NCBI RefSeq assembly: GCF_000428885.1
Contig: NZ_AUAU01000010.1
Coordinates: 1 to 64,000 of the forward strand
Direction of reading: 5' to 3'
Length of the DNA: 64,000 bases
Source of the DNA: Geothrix fermentans DSM 14018
GTDB taxonomy: Bacteria; Acidobacteriota; Holophagae; Holophagales; Holophagaceae
The position numbers and the translations under genes were made by a program. Each line of letters begins with the position of its first letter. Positions within the stretch are counted from its first letter, which is position 1. A model generated the notes under the pieces. The model worked only from the letters and a program-made list of their open reading frames with translations. It was not told the DNA's origin and ran no database searches. Shown here in pieces: positions 7,996-16,412 of this stretch.

Positions 7996-8997
7996 ATGCA
8001 GGATCCCACCCCCGTGCTGCCCGCCGATCTGGAGCCCACCGCCCGTGGGGTCCTCTCGGGCCATGGGGGCGTGAGCCTGGCCTGGGCCCGCTGGGAGCAC
8101 CCCGAGCCCAGGGGCCGGGTGGTCCTCTCCCACGGCTACGGCGAGCACGGCGAGCGCTACCGGCACACGGCCCGCTGGCTGTACGACCTGGGCTGGTCCG
8201 TCTCCAGCATGGACCACAGCGGCTTCGGCCGCTCCGGCGGCATCCGGGGCGACGCCCACGGCATCCGCGCCTTCGCGGACGACTTCGCCCTCTTCCTGCG
8301 CCAGGAGCGCCGCCACGACGCCGAGCGCACCGGCGCCACGGCCCGGGTGGTGGACGGCGTGCCCATGCCGCCCCTGCCCGTCTGCCCCCAGGTGGTGCTG
8401 GGCCACAGCTTCGGCGGGCTGGTGGCCCTCCTGACCCTGCTCTGGCACGCAGACACCCTGGACGGCCTGATCCTGTCCAGCCCCAGCGTGGCCGTGCGCT
8501 CCAACTCCAGGGCCCTGCTGGTGCTGTCGCGGGTGATGCGCTGGATCCTGCCCCACCGGCCCATCCAGCTCCACGGCGACAAGAGCCGGGTCTGCTCGGA
8601 TCCGGTCCTCGTCCAGCGCTACCAGGCGGACCCCCTCTGCCACCGCTGGGCCACCGCCGCCTTCGGCGCCGCCCTGGAGGAGGGCCGCGCGGAGCTCCTG
8701 CCCCTGGGCCAGGAGCTGGACCGCCCCATCCTCCTCCTGGAGTCCGGCGAGGACACGGTGGTGGACCCGGACGCCTCCGAGGCCCTCTGGTCCGCCGTGA
8801 AGCCCGGCCTGCTGGAACGCCACCGCCTGCCCGGGTTCTACCACGAGGTCTTCCATGACCGGCGCCGGGCCCAGGCCCAGGCCCTCGTGGAGCCCTGGCT
8901 GGAGCACCTGCGCCAGGGCTGGGATCCCTGCCTGCGCCCATGGAACCCTTCGCTCCGTCCCGCCACGTCTGAAATGCTGTCTCCGGAGTCCGCATGA
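7996..8997 (+). CDS. Alpha/beta hydrolase, monoacylglycerol lipase-like
   Basis: The protein has 333 residues. The oxyanion segment HGYGEHGERY (46-55) and the nucleophile elbow GHSFGG with Ser138 match the serine aminopeptidase S33/monoglyceride lipase group. The acid is likely the Asp in SGEDTVVD and the base the His in GFYHEVFHD near the C-terminus. No signal peptide is seen, so it should act in the cytoplasm on monoacylglycerols or lysophospholipids. Its stop overlaps the bamD start (ATGA), giving translational coupling. It diverges from prfB with an 85-bp gap. The start at 7996 is the only ATG in a position to include the whole fold. Confidence 0.85.
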   Translation: MQDPTPVLPADLEPTARGVLSGHGGVSLAWARWEHPEPRGRVVLSHGYGEHGERYRHTARWLYDLGWSVSSMDHSGFGRSGGIRGDAHGIRAFADDFALFLRQERRHDAERTGATARVVDGVPMPPLPVCPQVVLGHSFGGLVALLTLLWHADTLDGLILSSPSVAVRSNSRALLVLSRVMRWILPHRPIQLHGDKSRVCSDPVLVQRYQADPLCHRWATAAFGAALEEGRAELLPLGQELDRPILLLESGEDTVVDPDASEALWSAVKPGLLERHRLPGFYHEVFHDRRRAQAQALVEPWLEHLRQGWDPCLRPWNPSLRPATSEMLSPESA

Positions 8998-9923
8998 AGC
9001 GCATCCTCACCGCCCTGTCCCTGAGCCTGCTGATCGCGGGGCTGGGCCTGGGCTGCCGCAAACCGAAGGCGGTCGACCAGACCATCCACTCCCCCGAGCT
9101 GATGGCCCTGGCGGACAAGCAGATGAAGCAGGGCAAGTTCAACGAGGCCCGGGTGACCCTCCGCCAGCTGGAGCAGTACCTCCCCGGCTCGCCCGAGTTC
9201 CCCAAGGCCAAGCTCATGCTGGGGGACAGCTTCTTCTTCCAGTCGAACCCCAGCTTCCCCGAGGCGGAAGTCGAATACAGCAGCTTCCTGAACTACTTCC
9301 CCCGCCACGAGCTGCGCGACTACGCCCTCTACCACCGGGCCCTCTGCCACTTCTCGTCCATCGAGAGCGCCGAGCGCGACCAGACCGAGACCCGCAAGGC
9401 CCTCGACGGCTTCCAGCAGCTGCTGGCGGAATCGCCCGGCAGCCCCTACGCAGGGGAGGCCAAGGCCAAGATCCTCCAGTGCTGGCGCCGCATCGCCGAG
9501 CATGAGCTGATCGTCGGCGTCTTCTACGTGAACGTCTACTACTACCCCGGCGCCGAGCACCGCCTGAAGGCCCTGCTGGAGACCTACCCGGACTATGTGG
9601 ACCGCGAGCGGGCCTACTTCTACCTCGGCGAGGCCCTGCGCCAGCGGCTGCTCACCCCCGAAGAGGTGGCCCAGTACCAGAAGGACTACGCCGCCAAGCT
9701 CCAGAAAGCGGACCTGAACAGCCTCACCCCGGCGGAGGGCGAGCAGTTCGCGAAGGACTTCAACGCCTACACCACGGGGACCATCAAGGGCTTCCGGGAC
9801 GAGGCCCGGAGCTACTACCAGAAGCTGGTGGAGAGCTACCCGGGCTCCGAGTGGGCGCGCCGCGCCGCGGATCGCCTGGTGACCATGGGCTCCGGCGGCG
9901 TGAAGGAAGAACTGGATAGTTAG
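8994..9923 (+). CDS. bamD: Outer membrane assembly lipoprotein BamD
   Basis: The protein has 309 residues. A signal peptide ends in the lipobox LGLGC (Cys at about 19), then TPR-like helical pairs follow (MKQGKFNEARVTLRQLEQYLPGSPEFPKA, FPRHELRDYALYHRALCHF). BamD is the lipoprotein of the BAM complex that, with BamA, inserts beta-barrels into the outer membrane. The family is usually about 245 residues; the extra length here is an insertion near residues 215-270. It is coupled to the lipase gene upstream by an ATGA overlap. Confidence 0.85.
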   Translation: MKRILTALSLSLLIAGLGLGCRKPKAVDQTIHSPELMALADKQMKQGKFNEARVTLRQLEQYLPGSPEFPKAKLMLGDSFFFQSNPSFPEAEVEYSSFLNYFPRHELRDYALYHRALCHFSSIESAERDQTETRKALDGFQQLLAESPGSPYAGEAKAKILQCWRRIAEHELIVGVFYVNVYYYPGAEHRLKALLETYPDYVDRERAYFYLGEALRQRLLTPEEVAQYQKDYAAKLQKADLNSLTPAEGEQFAKDFNAYTTGTIKGFRDEARSYYQKLVESYPGSEWARRAADRLVTMGSGGVKEELDS

Positions 9924-9945
9924 GGGGCTCCCACCGGGAGGTTCC

Positions 9946-10932
9946 ATGGAACTGAGCAGCCTCGGCCTCGGCACCTACCTCGGAGAGCCCACGGCGGAGG
10001 CCGATGAAGGCTACGCCGCCGCGGCCCGGGCCTTCTTCGGGGCCGGGGGGACCGTGTTCGACACCGCCGCCAACTACCGGGGCGGCCGCTCGGAGCGGGC
10101 CCTGGGCATGGCCTTCGCCGGCCTGCCCCGGGACGGGTTCTTCGTCTCCACCAAGGCCGGCTACCTGCCCATGGGAGACGGCACCGATGAGGGCCCCCGC
10201 CAGTGGTTCCAGCGGGTGCTGGAGGGACCCGGCATCCTGTCCGCCAGCGAGGTGGTGGACGGCTGCCACGCTCTGACCCCCCGCTACCTGGCCCACCAGC
10301 TGGAGGTGAGCCGGGCCGCCCTGGGCCTGGAGGCGGTGGACCTCTTCCACCTCCACAACCCCGAGCAGCAGCTGCCCCACCTGGGCCCGGACGCCTTCTA
10401 CGCCGCGGTGACCCGGGCCTTCGAGGCGTGCGAGGGCTTCGTGCAGGCCGGGAAGATCCGCGCCTACGGCGTGGCCACCTGGAACGGCTTCCGCGTGCCG
10501 CCGGGGAGGCCCGACCACCTCAGCCTGGAGCGCCTGCTGGCCGCTGCCACGGACATCGGTGGCCGGGGCCACCACTTCCGCTGGATCCAGCTCCCCCTGA
10601 ACCTGGCCCTGACCGAGGCCTTCCTGGCGCCCACCCAGACCTTTCTCGGCGAGCGCATGACGCCCCTCCGGGCCGCCGGGGCCGCAGGGCTCTCCGTGCA
10701 GACATCCGCCTCCATCATGCAGGCCCGCATCCTCATGCAGCTTCCCGAAGACCTGGTGGAGGCCCTCGGGGGATCCACACCCGCCCAGGCCGCCCTCCAG
10801 TTCACCCGCTCCTGCCCTGGCGTCACCGTGGCCCTCTGCGGCATGGGCCGGCCGGAGCATGCCCAGGAGAACGCCGCCGTCCTGGCCCTCCCGAAAGTGG
10901 ACACCGCGGTGCTGGAGGGTCTCTTCGGATGA
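9946..10932 (+). CDS. Aldo/keto reductase
   Basis: The protein has 328 residues with a TIM-barrel pattern. The catalytic tetrad is visible: Asp39 (FDTAANY), Tyr44, Lys70 (STKAGY) and His in DLFHLHNPE near residue 124. A C-terminal segment (QAALQFTRSCPGVTVALCGMG) fits NADPH binding. It reduces a carbonyl compound; the substrate cannot be told. GGAGG lies close upstream (spacing about 5) of the ATG. The stop overlaps the next gene by 4 nt. Confidence 0.9.
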   Translation: MELSSLGLGTYLGEPTAEADEGYAAAARAFFGAGGTVFDTAANYRGGRSERALGMAFAGLPRDGFFVSTKAGYLPMGDGTDEGPRQWFQRVLEGPGILSASEVVDGCHALTPRYLAHQLEVSRAALGLEAVDLFHLHNPEQQLPHLGPDAFYAAVTRAFEACEGFVQAGKIRAYGVATWNGFRVPPGRPDHLSLERLLAAATDIGGRGHHFRWIQLPLNLALTEAFLAPTQTFLGERMTPLRAAGAAGLSVQTSASIMQARILMQLPEDLVEALGGSTPAQAALQFTRSCPGVTVALCGMGRPEHAQENAAVLALPKVDTAVLEGLFG

Positions 10933-11492
10933 TCCTCCTGGCCATCACGCCGGGCCTCGGCTTCGACCGCGGCCGCTGGGCGGAGGTGCTGCGCGCCGGC
11001 GTGGACGGCTTCCTCATCCGCGAGAAGCAGATGGAGGCCCGCGCCCTGCTGGACGCCGCCGCCTGGTGCCAGGACACGGCCCCGCACGTGGCCCTCTGGG
11101 TGGCCGGCCGCCTGGACGTGGCCTTCGCCGCCGGCTGCGGCCTCCATGCGCCGGAGGCCCACCCCGACGTGGACCCGGACCTGGTGCCCCTCTCCCGGCC
11201 CCTGCACGAGGAGGGTCAGTGGACCGCCCGGCGGGACGTGGACCAGCTGCTGGTCTCCCCGATCTTCCCCAGCCCCGGCAAGGGCGCGCCCTGGGGGAAC
11301 GAGCGGCTGCGCCGCTTCCTGGACAGCCTGCCTCTGGAAGGGCCCCGCCTCCTGGCCCTGGGCGGTGTGGATCCGTCGAACGCAACCCAGCTCCGCCACG
11401 CGCGCCTGGACGGCCTGGCGGCCATCCGGCCCTTCTGGGAAGGCGATCCCCGGCGCGCCGTGGCGGCCTTCCGGGCCTCTGTGGCCGGATGA
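10929..11492 (+). CDS. ThiE/TenI-like TIM-barrel protein
   Basis: The protein has 187 residues. It resembles thiamine phosphate synthase and its relative TenI: GVDGFLIREKQM near the N-terminus, LHAPEA, then LLVSPIFPSPGKGAPWG and LLALGGVDPSN for phosphate binding. The Asn-Asp pair that ThiE uses for pyrophosphate (normally IINDR) is replaced by LWVAGR, and the protein is shorter than ThiE. It may be a TenI-like protein or a divergent enzyme rather than a true thiamine phosphate synthase. It is coupled by ATGA overlap to the aldo/keto reductase gene, and no other thiamine genes are nearby. Confidence 0.75.
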   Translation: MILLAITPGLGFDRGRWAEVLRAGVDGFLIREKQMEARALLDAAAWCQDTAPHVALWVAGRLDVAFAAGCGLHAPEAHPDVDPDLVPLSRPLHEEGQWTARRDVDQLLVSPIFPSPGKGAPWGNERLRRFLDSLPLEGPRLLALGGVDPSNATQLRHARLDGLAAIRPFWEGDPRRAVAAFRASVAG

Positions 11493-11523
11493 CGGCGCTG
11501 GTATCCTGGGGGACGGAGGGCCC

Positions 11524-11787
11524 ATGGATCTGCCTGAGAACCTGCATCGCCTGGTGAGCGAACTGGGAGATTCGCTGGTGAAGGCCCTGGCCGAGGACGA
11601 CCACTGCCGCGATCTCACCTACCAGATCCAGGCCCAGGGCTACGGGCTCATGCTCATCCTCGAGGCGGCGCCCATCCGCCTGAGGGGCGGGGAGGCGGGC
11701 GAGGGTCTGCCCTTGGAAGGGCCGGAGCCGCCCTTCTCCGAGGATGACAAGCGCCTGATGAAGTCCTTCAAGATCCGGATGGACTGA
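11524..11787 (+). CDS. Small hypothetical protein
   Basis: The protein has 87 residues (MDLPENLHRLVSELGDSL...SFKIRMD). It is acidic with a helical N-terminal half and ends with a basic helix. GGACGGAGGG lies 3-8 nt before the ATG. It sits 31 nt after the ThiE-like gene and one base before rlmN, so it is in the same operon. The family is not recognised and the sequence shows no membrane segment or signal. Confidence 0.65.
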   Translation: MDLPENLHRLVSELGDSLVKALAEDDHCRDLTYQIQAQGYGLMLILEAAPIRLRGGEAGEGLPLEGPEPPFSEDDKRLMKSFKIRMD

Positions 11788-11788
11788 G

Positions 11789-12994
11789 ATGGCCCAGCCC
11801 TGGGACCTGCCGGCTCCGGAAGCCGGCACCACGGCGCGTCCCAATGCCGCGGGCCTGGACGCGGCGGGCCTGAGGGCCCTGGCGGCCTCCCTGGGCGAAC
11901 CCGCCTGGCGCGGCGGCCAGCTCTTCGAGGGGCTCTACCGGCAGCGCTGGACCCGCTGGGAGCAGTTCACCAGCCTGCCCAAGGCCCTCCGCTCCCGCCT
12001 GGAGGCCGAGGTGGACCTGGCCTGGCCGGTCCTCGTCCAGAACCTGGCCTCCGAGGACGGGTCCACCAAGCACGCCTTCGAACTGGCTGACGGCAAGCAG
12101 GTCGAGGGTGTGTTCATGCCCTATGTTGTCCGGGGGCCCGGTCTGCGACCTACGCCCCCGGAGCCCCAGCGCCAGGGACAGGCGGAGCCTGACCCTGGCT
12201 TCCCGGGTTCCCACGAGCCGCTCGATCGGGTGACCCTCTGCCTCTCCAGCCAGGTGGGCTGCGCCATGGGCTGCACCTTCTGCGCCACGGGCCAGATGGG
12301 CATCATCCGCAACCTCACGGCCGCCGAGATCGTGGGCCAGGTGGTGGCCATGCTGAACCATCATGGCCGCCCCGGGGACCGGCCCGTGAACCTGGTCTTC
12401 ATGGGCATGGGCGAGCCGCTCCACAACCTCGACCACGTCATGGCCGCCGTCGGCATCCTCACGGATCCCAAGGGCCTGGCCATCCCGCCCCGCCGCATCA
12501 CCGTGTCCACCTCGGGCCTGGTGAGCGGCATCGAGCGCCTGGGCGCCTTCCCGAAGCGGCCGCGCCTGGCCCTCAGCCTCAATGGCACCACGGACGCCCA
12601 CCGGTCCAGCATCATGCCCGTGAACCGGGTGTGGAACCTGGAGGCCCTGGCTGCGGCCCTGGCCGCCTTCCCGCTCCAGTCCGGCGAGCGCATCACCCTG
12701 GAGTACGTGCTGCTCAAGGGCGTCACCGACAGCCTGGAGGACGGCCGCCGCCTCGCGGCCTTCGCCCGGCGCTTCCCCGCCAAGGTGAACCTCATCCCCT
12801 TCAATCCCCACGAAGGCAGCGGCTTCGAGCCGCCGGACGAGTCCCGCGTGGGGGCCCTCTGCCGCCTGCTCTCGGACGCGGGTCTGCCCGTGAGTGTCCG
12901 CCGCAGCCGGGGCCAGGATGTGGCCGGCGCCTGCGGCCAGCTGGTGCGCCAGGGACAGTCCCGCCACCCGCCCGGACCGAAGTCTGAGGACTGA
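11789..12994 (+). CDS. rlmN: Dual-specificity 23S rRNA/tRNA adenine C2-methyltransferase RlmN
   Basis: The protein has 401 residues. RlmN is a radical-SAM enzyme that methylates C2 of A2503 in 23S rRNA and A37 in some tRNAs. The radical-SAM motif CAMGCTFC binds the 4Fe-4S cluster. GMGEPLHN, the LSLNGTTDAHRS segment and the C-terminal GQDVAGACGQL with the methyl-carrying Cys all match the family. Between the N-terminal domain and the radical-SAM core is an extra Pro/Gln-rich insertion of about 30 residues (PTPPEPQRQGQAEPDPG). The last codons (PKSED and the stop) are formed by an intergenic repeat that has run into the gene. Confidence 0.93.
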   Translation: MAQPWDLPAPEAGTTARPNAAGLDAAGLRALAASLGEPAWRGGQLFEGLYRQRWTRWEQFTSLPKALRSRLEAEVDLAWPVLVQNLASEDGSTKHAFELADGKQVEGVFMPYVVRGPGLRPTPPEPQRQGQAEPDPGFPGSHEPLDRVTLCLSSQVGCAMGCTFCATGQMGIIRNLTAAEIVGQVVAMLNHHGRPGDRPVNLVFMGMGEPLHNLDHVMAAVGILTDPKGLAIPPRRITVSTSGLVSGIERLGAFPKRPRLALSLNGTTDAHRSSIMPVNRVWNLEALAAALAAFPLQSGERITLEYVLLKGVTDSLEDGRRLAAFARRFPAKVNLIPFNPHEGSGFEPPDESRVGALCRLLSDAGLPVSVRRSRGQDVAGACGQLVRQGQSRHPPGPKSED

Positions 12995-13015
12995 AGACTG
13001 AGGACCGAGGACTGA
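12981..13015. repeat. CTGAGGACTGAAGACTG-type repeat at the rlmN 3' end
   Basis: Degenerate tandem units (CTGAGGACTGAAGACTGAGG, then ACCGAGGACTGA) supply the last codons and stop codon of rlmN. The same family occurs in the opposite orientation at 48173-48202. Confidence 0.6.
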
Positions 13016-13034
13016 TTTCCGTCATCCTGGAGGG

Positions 13035-13637
13035 GTGCAGCCCACGCCCCGCCCCTTCTTCTTCACCCTCCACGCGCTTCTGGACGCCGAGGGGGAGATC
13101 ACCCTGGGCGAGCTACTGGACGCCGCCGGCGAGCAGACCTACGGCCTGCTGACGCTGCTGCTGTCCCTGCCGAGCCTCATCCCGGGCCTGAACGTGGGCC
13201 TGGCGCCCGTGGGCGGCATCGGCCTCATGGCCCTGGGCGCCCAGCTGGCCTGGGGCACGCCCCATCCCTGGGTGCCGGCCCGGATCCAGGCGCAGCCCAT
13301 CCACAAGGGCCGCATCAAGGACGCCCTGGCCAGGCTCGAAGTCCAGCTCAACCGCCTCCGCTGGCGCGGCGCGGAGCGGCGCCCCCTCCACCGCCGTTGG
13401 GTGGGGGCCTGCGTGGCCTGGACGGGTTTCCTCCTGGCGGTTCCCGTGCCCCTGCCTTTCGGCAACCAACTGCCCGCCGCCATCCTCTGCCTCCTGGGGG
13501 CCGCCCTGCTGGAGGAGCGGCCCACCTGGGCCTGGATCGGCGCCGCCGCCTCCCTCGGCAACACGCTCTACTTCGCCTTCAGCTTCGACCTCATCGTCCG
13601 GGCCTTCCGGAAAGCCTTCCACGCCTGGGTTTCCTGA
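13035..13637 (+). CDS. ExoD-family membrane protein
   Basis: The protein has 200 residues and resembles exopolysaccharide synthesis protein ExoD: an N-terminal cytoplasmic part (ITLGELLDAAGEQTYGLLTLLLSLPSLIPG), then hydrophobic segments at about 32-70, 128-165 and 170-190. The role of ExoD proteins is poorly defined; they have been linked to exopolysaccharide production. The only suitable start is GTG 13035, right behind a GGAGG-rich stretch that is closer than usual, so translation may be weak or coupled to rlmN. The stop overlaps the trmD start by one base. Confidence 0.75.
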   Translation: MQPTPRPFFFTLHALLDAEGEITLGELLDAAGEQTYGLLTLLLSLPSLIPGLNVGLAPVGGIGLMALGAQLAWGTPHPWVPARIQAQPIHKGRIKDALARLEVQLNRLRWRGAERRPLHRRWVGACVAWTGFLLAVPVPLPFGNQLPAAILCLLGAALLEERPTWAWIGAAASLGNTLYFAFSFDLIVRAFRKAFHAWVS

Positions 13638-14452
13638 TGCGCATCGATGCCCTCACCCTCTTCCCGGAGTTCTTCGAGGCCGCCCGCCTCGGCGTCACGG
13701 GCCGGGCCTTCCGCGAACTGGGGCACGGGCTCCACACCCACAGCTTCCGGCCCTTCGCGGGCAACCCCTTCGGCCACGTGGACGACGCCCCCTTCGGCGG
13801 GGGGCCGGGCATGGTGCTGCGCCCCGAGGTGCTGCGAGACACCCTGGCCTCCGTGCCCCGGGCGGGCTCGGGGCGGGTCATCCACTTCAGCCCCGCGGCC
13901 CCGCCCCTCACCCACGCCAAGGTGCGGGAGCTGGCTCGCCTGGATCAGCTGGTCCTCGTCTGCACCCGCTACGAGGGCCTGGACCAGCGGGCCGTGGAGC
14001 GCTTCGTGGACGAGGAGCTGAGCGTGGGCGAGGCGGTGCTGAGCGGCGGCGAGCTGCCGGCCCTGGTCCTCATCGACGCCGTCTGCCGCTGGCTGCCCGG
14101 TGTGCTGGGCAACGAGGCCAGCGCCGAGGAGGACAGCTTCGCCACGGGCCTGCTGGACCACCCCCACTACACCCGGCCCGCCACCTTCGAGGGGCTGGAG
14201 GTGCCCGCCGTCCTCCAGGGCGGCGACCATGGCGCCATCCGCCTCTGGCGCCTCCGCGAGGCCATGGCCCGGACGAAGCGGCTGCGGCCGGACCTCTGGG
14301 CCGCCTACCTGCAGGAGCGCCTGCCCGCCCTGGACCGCCCGGCCCAGTGGTGCGCCTGGCAGGTGGAACATCCAGCGGACTGGGATCGGGCCAAACCCCG
14401 GGGATGGAAGGGCTGGAAACAACCACAGACCGGATTTCCGATTGCGGACTAG
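13637..14452 (+). CDS. trmD: tRNA (guanine-N1)-methyltransferase TrmD
   Basis: The protein has 271 residues. TrmD methylates G37 of tRNAs and prevents frameshifting. The N-terminus (MRIDALTLFPEFF), the SAM-binding trefoil-knot segment (LVCTRYEGLDQR, ELSVGEAVLSGGELPAL) and the catalytic LLDHPHYTRP are intact. The C-terminus is longer than usual by about 25 residues (WKGWKQPQTGFPIAD). It overlaps the ExoD-like gene by one base. In most bacteria rplS follows directly; here a barrel gene lies between them. Confidence 0.93.
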   Translation: MRIDALTLFPEFFEAARLGVTGRAFRELGHGLHTHSFRPFAGNPFGHVDDAPFGGGPGMVLRPEVLRDTLASVPRAGSGRVIHFSPAAPPLTHAKVRELARLDQLVLVCTRYEGLDQRAVERFVDEELSVGEAVLSGGELPALVLIDAVCRWLPGVLGNEASAEEDSFATGLLDHPHYTRPATFEGLEVPAVLQGGDHGAIRLWRLREAMARTKRLRPDLWAAYLQERLPALDRPAQWCAWQVEHPADWDRAKPRGWKGWKQPQTGFPIAD

Positions 14453-14569
14453 ACCTCCGGGAACGAGATGCGTAGGTACTGTTCATAGTGCCATCGTGCG
14501 GCCCCGGCCCGGTCCGGTCCGGAAGCCGCCCGATGGACCTCGGCCCCGCTTGGGCCCTTAGGAGATTTC

Positions 14570-15124
14570 ATGACGCTTCGCGCCCTCACCTTGATCGCCG
14601 CCACCCTGGCGGGCACCGCCCTCAGCGCCCAGGAAGGCCCCCGCTTCGGCCTCCAGGCCGGTGTCAACATCCCCCAGAGCGACCTCAAGGACGCCGTGGA
14701 CAGCAAGCCGGGCTTCACCATCGGCGCCCACGGCACCTTCGACTTCCGTGGCGGCCACATGCTCCGTCCCCGCCTGGACTACACCTGGTTCCCCGAGTAC
14801 AGCGTGAGCGGCGGCGGAGCCTCGGCCAGCGCCAAGTTCTCCAACATCTCCCTCGGCGCCGACTACCTCTACTTCGTGGAGGGCAAGCCCCAGGGCTTCT
14901 ACCTCACCGGCGGCCTGTCGGCCATGCGCTGGAAGGCTGAGCTGGACGCCAATGTCCTGGGCTACGGGTACTCCACCAGCGAGGAGACTACCAAGCTGGG
15001 CGTGGCCGCGGGCGTGGGCTACCAGTTCAACCGGACCGTCGGCGCCGAGGTCCGCTACCTCAAGAGCAAGGCCTGGGAAAGCGACCTGGACATGATCCAG
15101 GTGGGCGCGACCTTCCGCTTCTAG
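14570..15124 (+). CDS. Outer-membrane beta-barrel protein (OmpW/Opa-like), copy 1
   Basis: The protein has 184 residues. A signal peptide (MTLRALTLIAATLAGTALSA) is followed by alternating beta strands and a C-terminal Phe (VGATFRF), typical of an eight-stranded barrel inserted by BAM. The strand-forming blocks GLQAGVNIPQSDLKD, HMLRPRLDYTWFPEY and AAGVGYQFNRTVGAEVRYL recur in a paralog at 15832. TAGGAG lies 6 nt upstream of the ATG. It is a single gene with its own terminator, placed between trmD and rplS. Its ligand or role is unknown. Confidence 0.8.
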   Translation: MTLRALTLIAATLAGTALSAQEGPRFGLQAGVNIPQSDLKDAVDSKPGFTIGAHGTFDFRGGHMLRPRLDYTWFPEYSVSGGGASASAKFSNISLGADYLYFVEGKPQGFYLTGGLSAMRWKAELDANVLGYGYSTSEETTKLGVAAGVGYQFNRTVGAEVRYLKSKAWESDLDMIQVGATFRF

Positions 15125-15138
15125 CCAGCCTGCGCACC

Positions 15139-15173
15139 GGAAAGGGGCCATCCTGAATGGCCCCTTTCCTTTT
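15139..15173 (+). terminator. Intrinsic terminator after barrel gene 1
   Basis: A 12-bp stem (GGAAAGGGGCCA/TGGCCCCTTTCC) with a 7-nt loop and TTTT lies 15 nt past the stop codon. Confidence 0.9.
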
Positions 15174-15268
15174 CAGCCTTTTCCGATACACTGATGGACT
15201 CCCCGACTCCGGGGACATCGAGCCATGTCCGCCGATTCCGGCCCGGGACCGCTGGCCCAGGAGCCCAC

Positions 15269-15628
15269 ATGAGCCACATCATCGACAAGCTCGAAGCCAG
15301 CCTGCTTCGATCCGACATTCCCCGCATCCAGCCCGGCGACACCGTCAAGGTGCACGTGAAGGTGAAGGAAGGCGAGAAGGAGCGCATCCAGCTCTTCCAG
15401 GGCATCGTCATCGGCATCAAGGGCGGCGGCATGCGCACCTCCTTCACCGTCCGCAAGGTCGCGAGCGGCGTGGGCGTGGAGCGCATCTTCCCCCTGAACA
15501 GCCCCACCATCGACAAGCTGGAGGTGGTGCGCCACGGCCAGGTCCGCCGTGCCAAGCTCTACTTCCTGCGCGAGAAGCTCGGCAAGGCCGGCCGCCTCAA
15601 GGAGCGCCGGACGGAGAACGCCGAATAG
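15269..15628 (+). CDS. rplS: 50S ribosomal protein bL19
   Basis: The protein has 119 residues, family length. bL19 sits at the interface of the 30S and 50S subunits. The blocks [30 protein letters not shown] and the basic [13 protein letters not shown]-type C-terminus match. The ATG at 15269 (MSHIIDKLE) has CAGGAG 5 nt upstream; longer in-frame starts have no support. A strong terminator follows. Confidence 0.95.
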   Translation: MSHIIDKLEASLLRSDIPRIQPGDTVKVHVKVKEGEKERIQLFQGIVIGIKGGGMRTSFTVRKVASGVGVERIFPLNSPTIDKLEVVRHGQVRRAKLYFLREKLGKAGRLKERRTENAE

Positions 15629-15640
15629 GCTTGTCCTCTC

Positions 15641-15678
15641 CCTGCAAAAAGGCGCCCGGAAGGGCGCCTTTTTGCAGG
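15641..15678 (+). terminator. Intrinsic terminator after rplS
   Basis: A perfect 17-bp stem (CCTGCAAAAAGGCGCCC with its complement) and a GGAA loop, carrying an internal T-run on the 3' arm, lies 12 nt past the rplS stop. Confidence 0.9.
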
Positions 15679-15831
15679 ATAAAATCAAAGATAAGGCCGC
15701 ACCAACTCCATATAGATCTTTATTTCTAGTTCTCCTTTTAGTGGAATCCGAATGGGCCGAAATGGCCTACCTGTGGGACCATGGCCCCGGCGCCGGATCG
15801 ACCCATCCTGGGTCAGCGCCCTGGAGGAACC

Positions 15832-16362
15832 ATGAAGCGCCTCTCCTCGCTGACCCTGGCCGTCCTGGCCACTTCCCTGTCCCTCAGGGCCGAAGCCCCC
15901 CGCTACGGCGTGCAGGGCCTCGTGAACATCCCCCTGGGCGACCTGAAGGACTTCGTGGACAGCAAGCCGGGCCCCGGCATCGGCGTCCACGGCACCTTCG
16001 ACCTGGGCGACGGCCACATGCTGCGCCCCCGCCTCGACTACACGATCTATCCCGAGGCGAGCTTCGCCACCGTGAAGCAGTCCGCCACCGCCCTCAGCCT
16101 GGGCGGCGACTACCTCTACTTCCTGGCAGGCAAGCCCGAGGGCTTCTACTTCACCGCCGGCATCGCCGTCGTCCGGTGGTCCTTCGAGACCAAGGACGCC
16201 TTCTCCAAGGTGACCGCCGATACCACCAAATTGGGCCTGGCCGCCGGTGCGGGCTACCAGTGGAACGCCACCGTGGGCACCGAGGCCCGCTTCGTGCACT
16301 CCCGCATCGCCTCAGGCTTCCAGGCGGACGCCCTCCAAGCCGGAGTCACCATCCGGTTTTGA
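15832..16362 (+). CDS. Outer-membrane beta-barrel protein (OmpW/Opa-like), copy 2
   Basis: The protein has 176 residues and is paralogous to the protein at 14570: VNIPLGDLKDFVDSKPG, HMLRPRLDYTIYPEA and LAAGAGYQWNATVGTEARFV match block by block. It has a signal peptide (MKRLSSLTLAVLATSLSLRAEA) and a terminal Phe (VTIRF). GGAGG lies 4 nt before the ATG at 15832. The 150 bp upstream is unusually AT-rich for this genome and probably carries the promoter. It is flanked by terminators, so it is expressed alone. Confidence 0.82.
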   Translation: MKRLSSLTLAVLATSLSLRAEAPRYGVQGLVNIPLGDLKDFVDSKPGPGIGVHGTFDLGDGHMLRPRLDYTIYPEASFATVKQSATALSLGGDYLYFLAGKPEGFYFTAGIAVVRWSFETKDAFSKVTADTTKLGLAAGAGYQWNATVGTEARFVHSRIASGFQADALQAGVTIRF

Positions 16363-16378
16363 TCGGTGCCGCTCCGGT

Positions 16379-16412
16379 GCTCGGGCCCCGAAACGGGGCC
16401 CGAGCAAGTTTT
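16379..16412 (+). terminator. Intrinsic terminator after barrel gene 2
   Basis: A 12-bp GC-rich stem (GCTCGGGCCCCG/CGGGGCCCGAGC) with an AAA loop is followed by AAGTTTT. It ends at the 3' end of the convergent UbiD-like gene. Confidence 0.85.

Noticed and set aside
15680-15760. Possible tRNA or small RNA in the AT-rich gap before barrel gene 2
   Set aside because: No cloverleaf or conserved RNA structure is seen; it looks like a promoter region.
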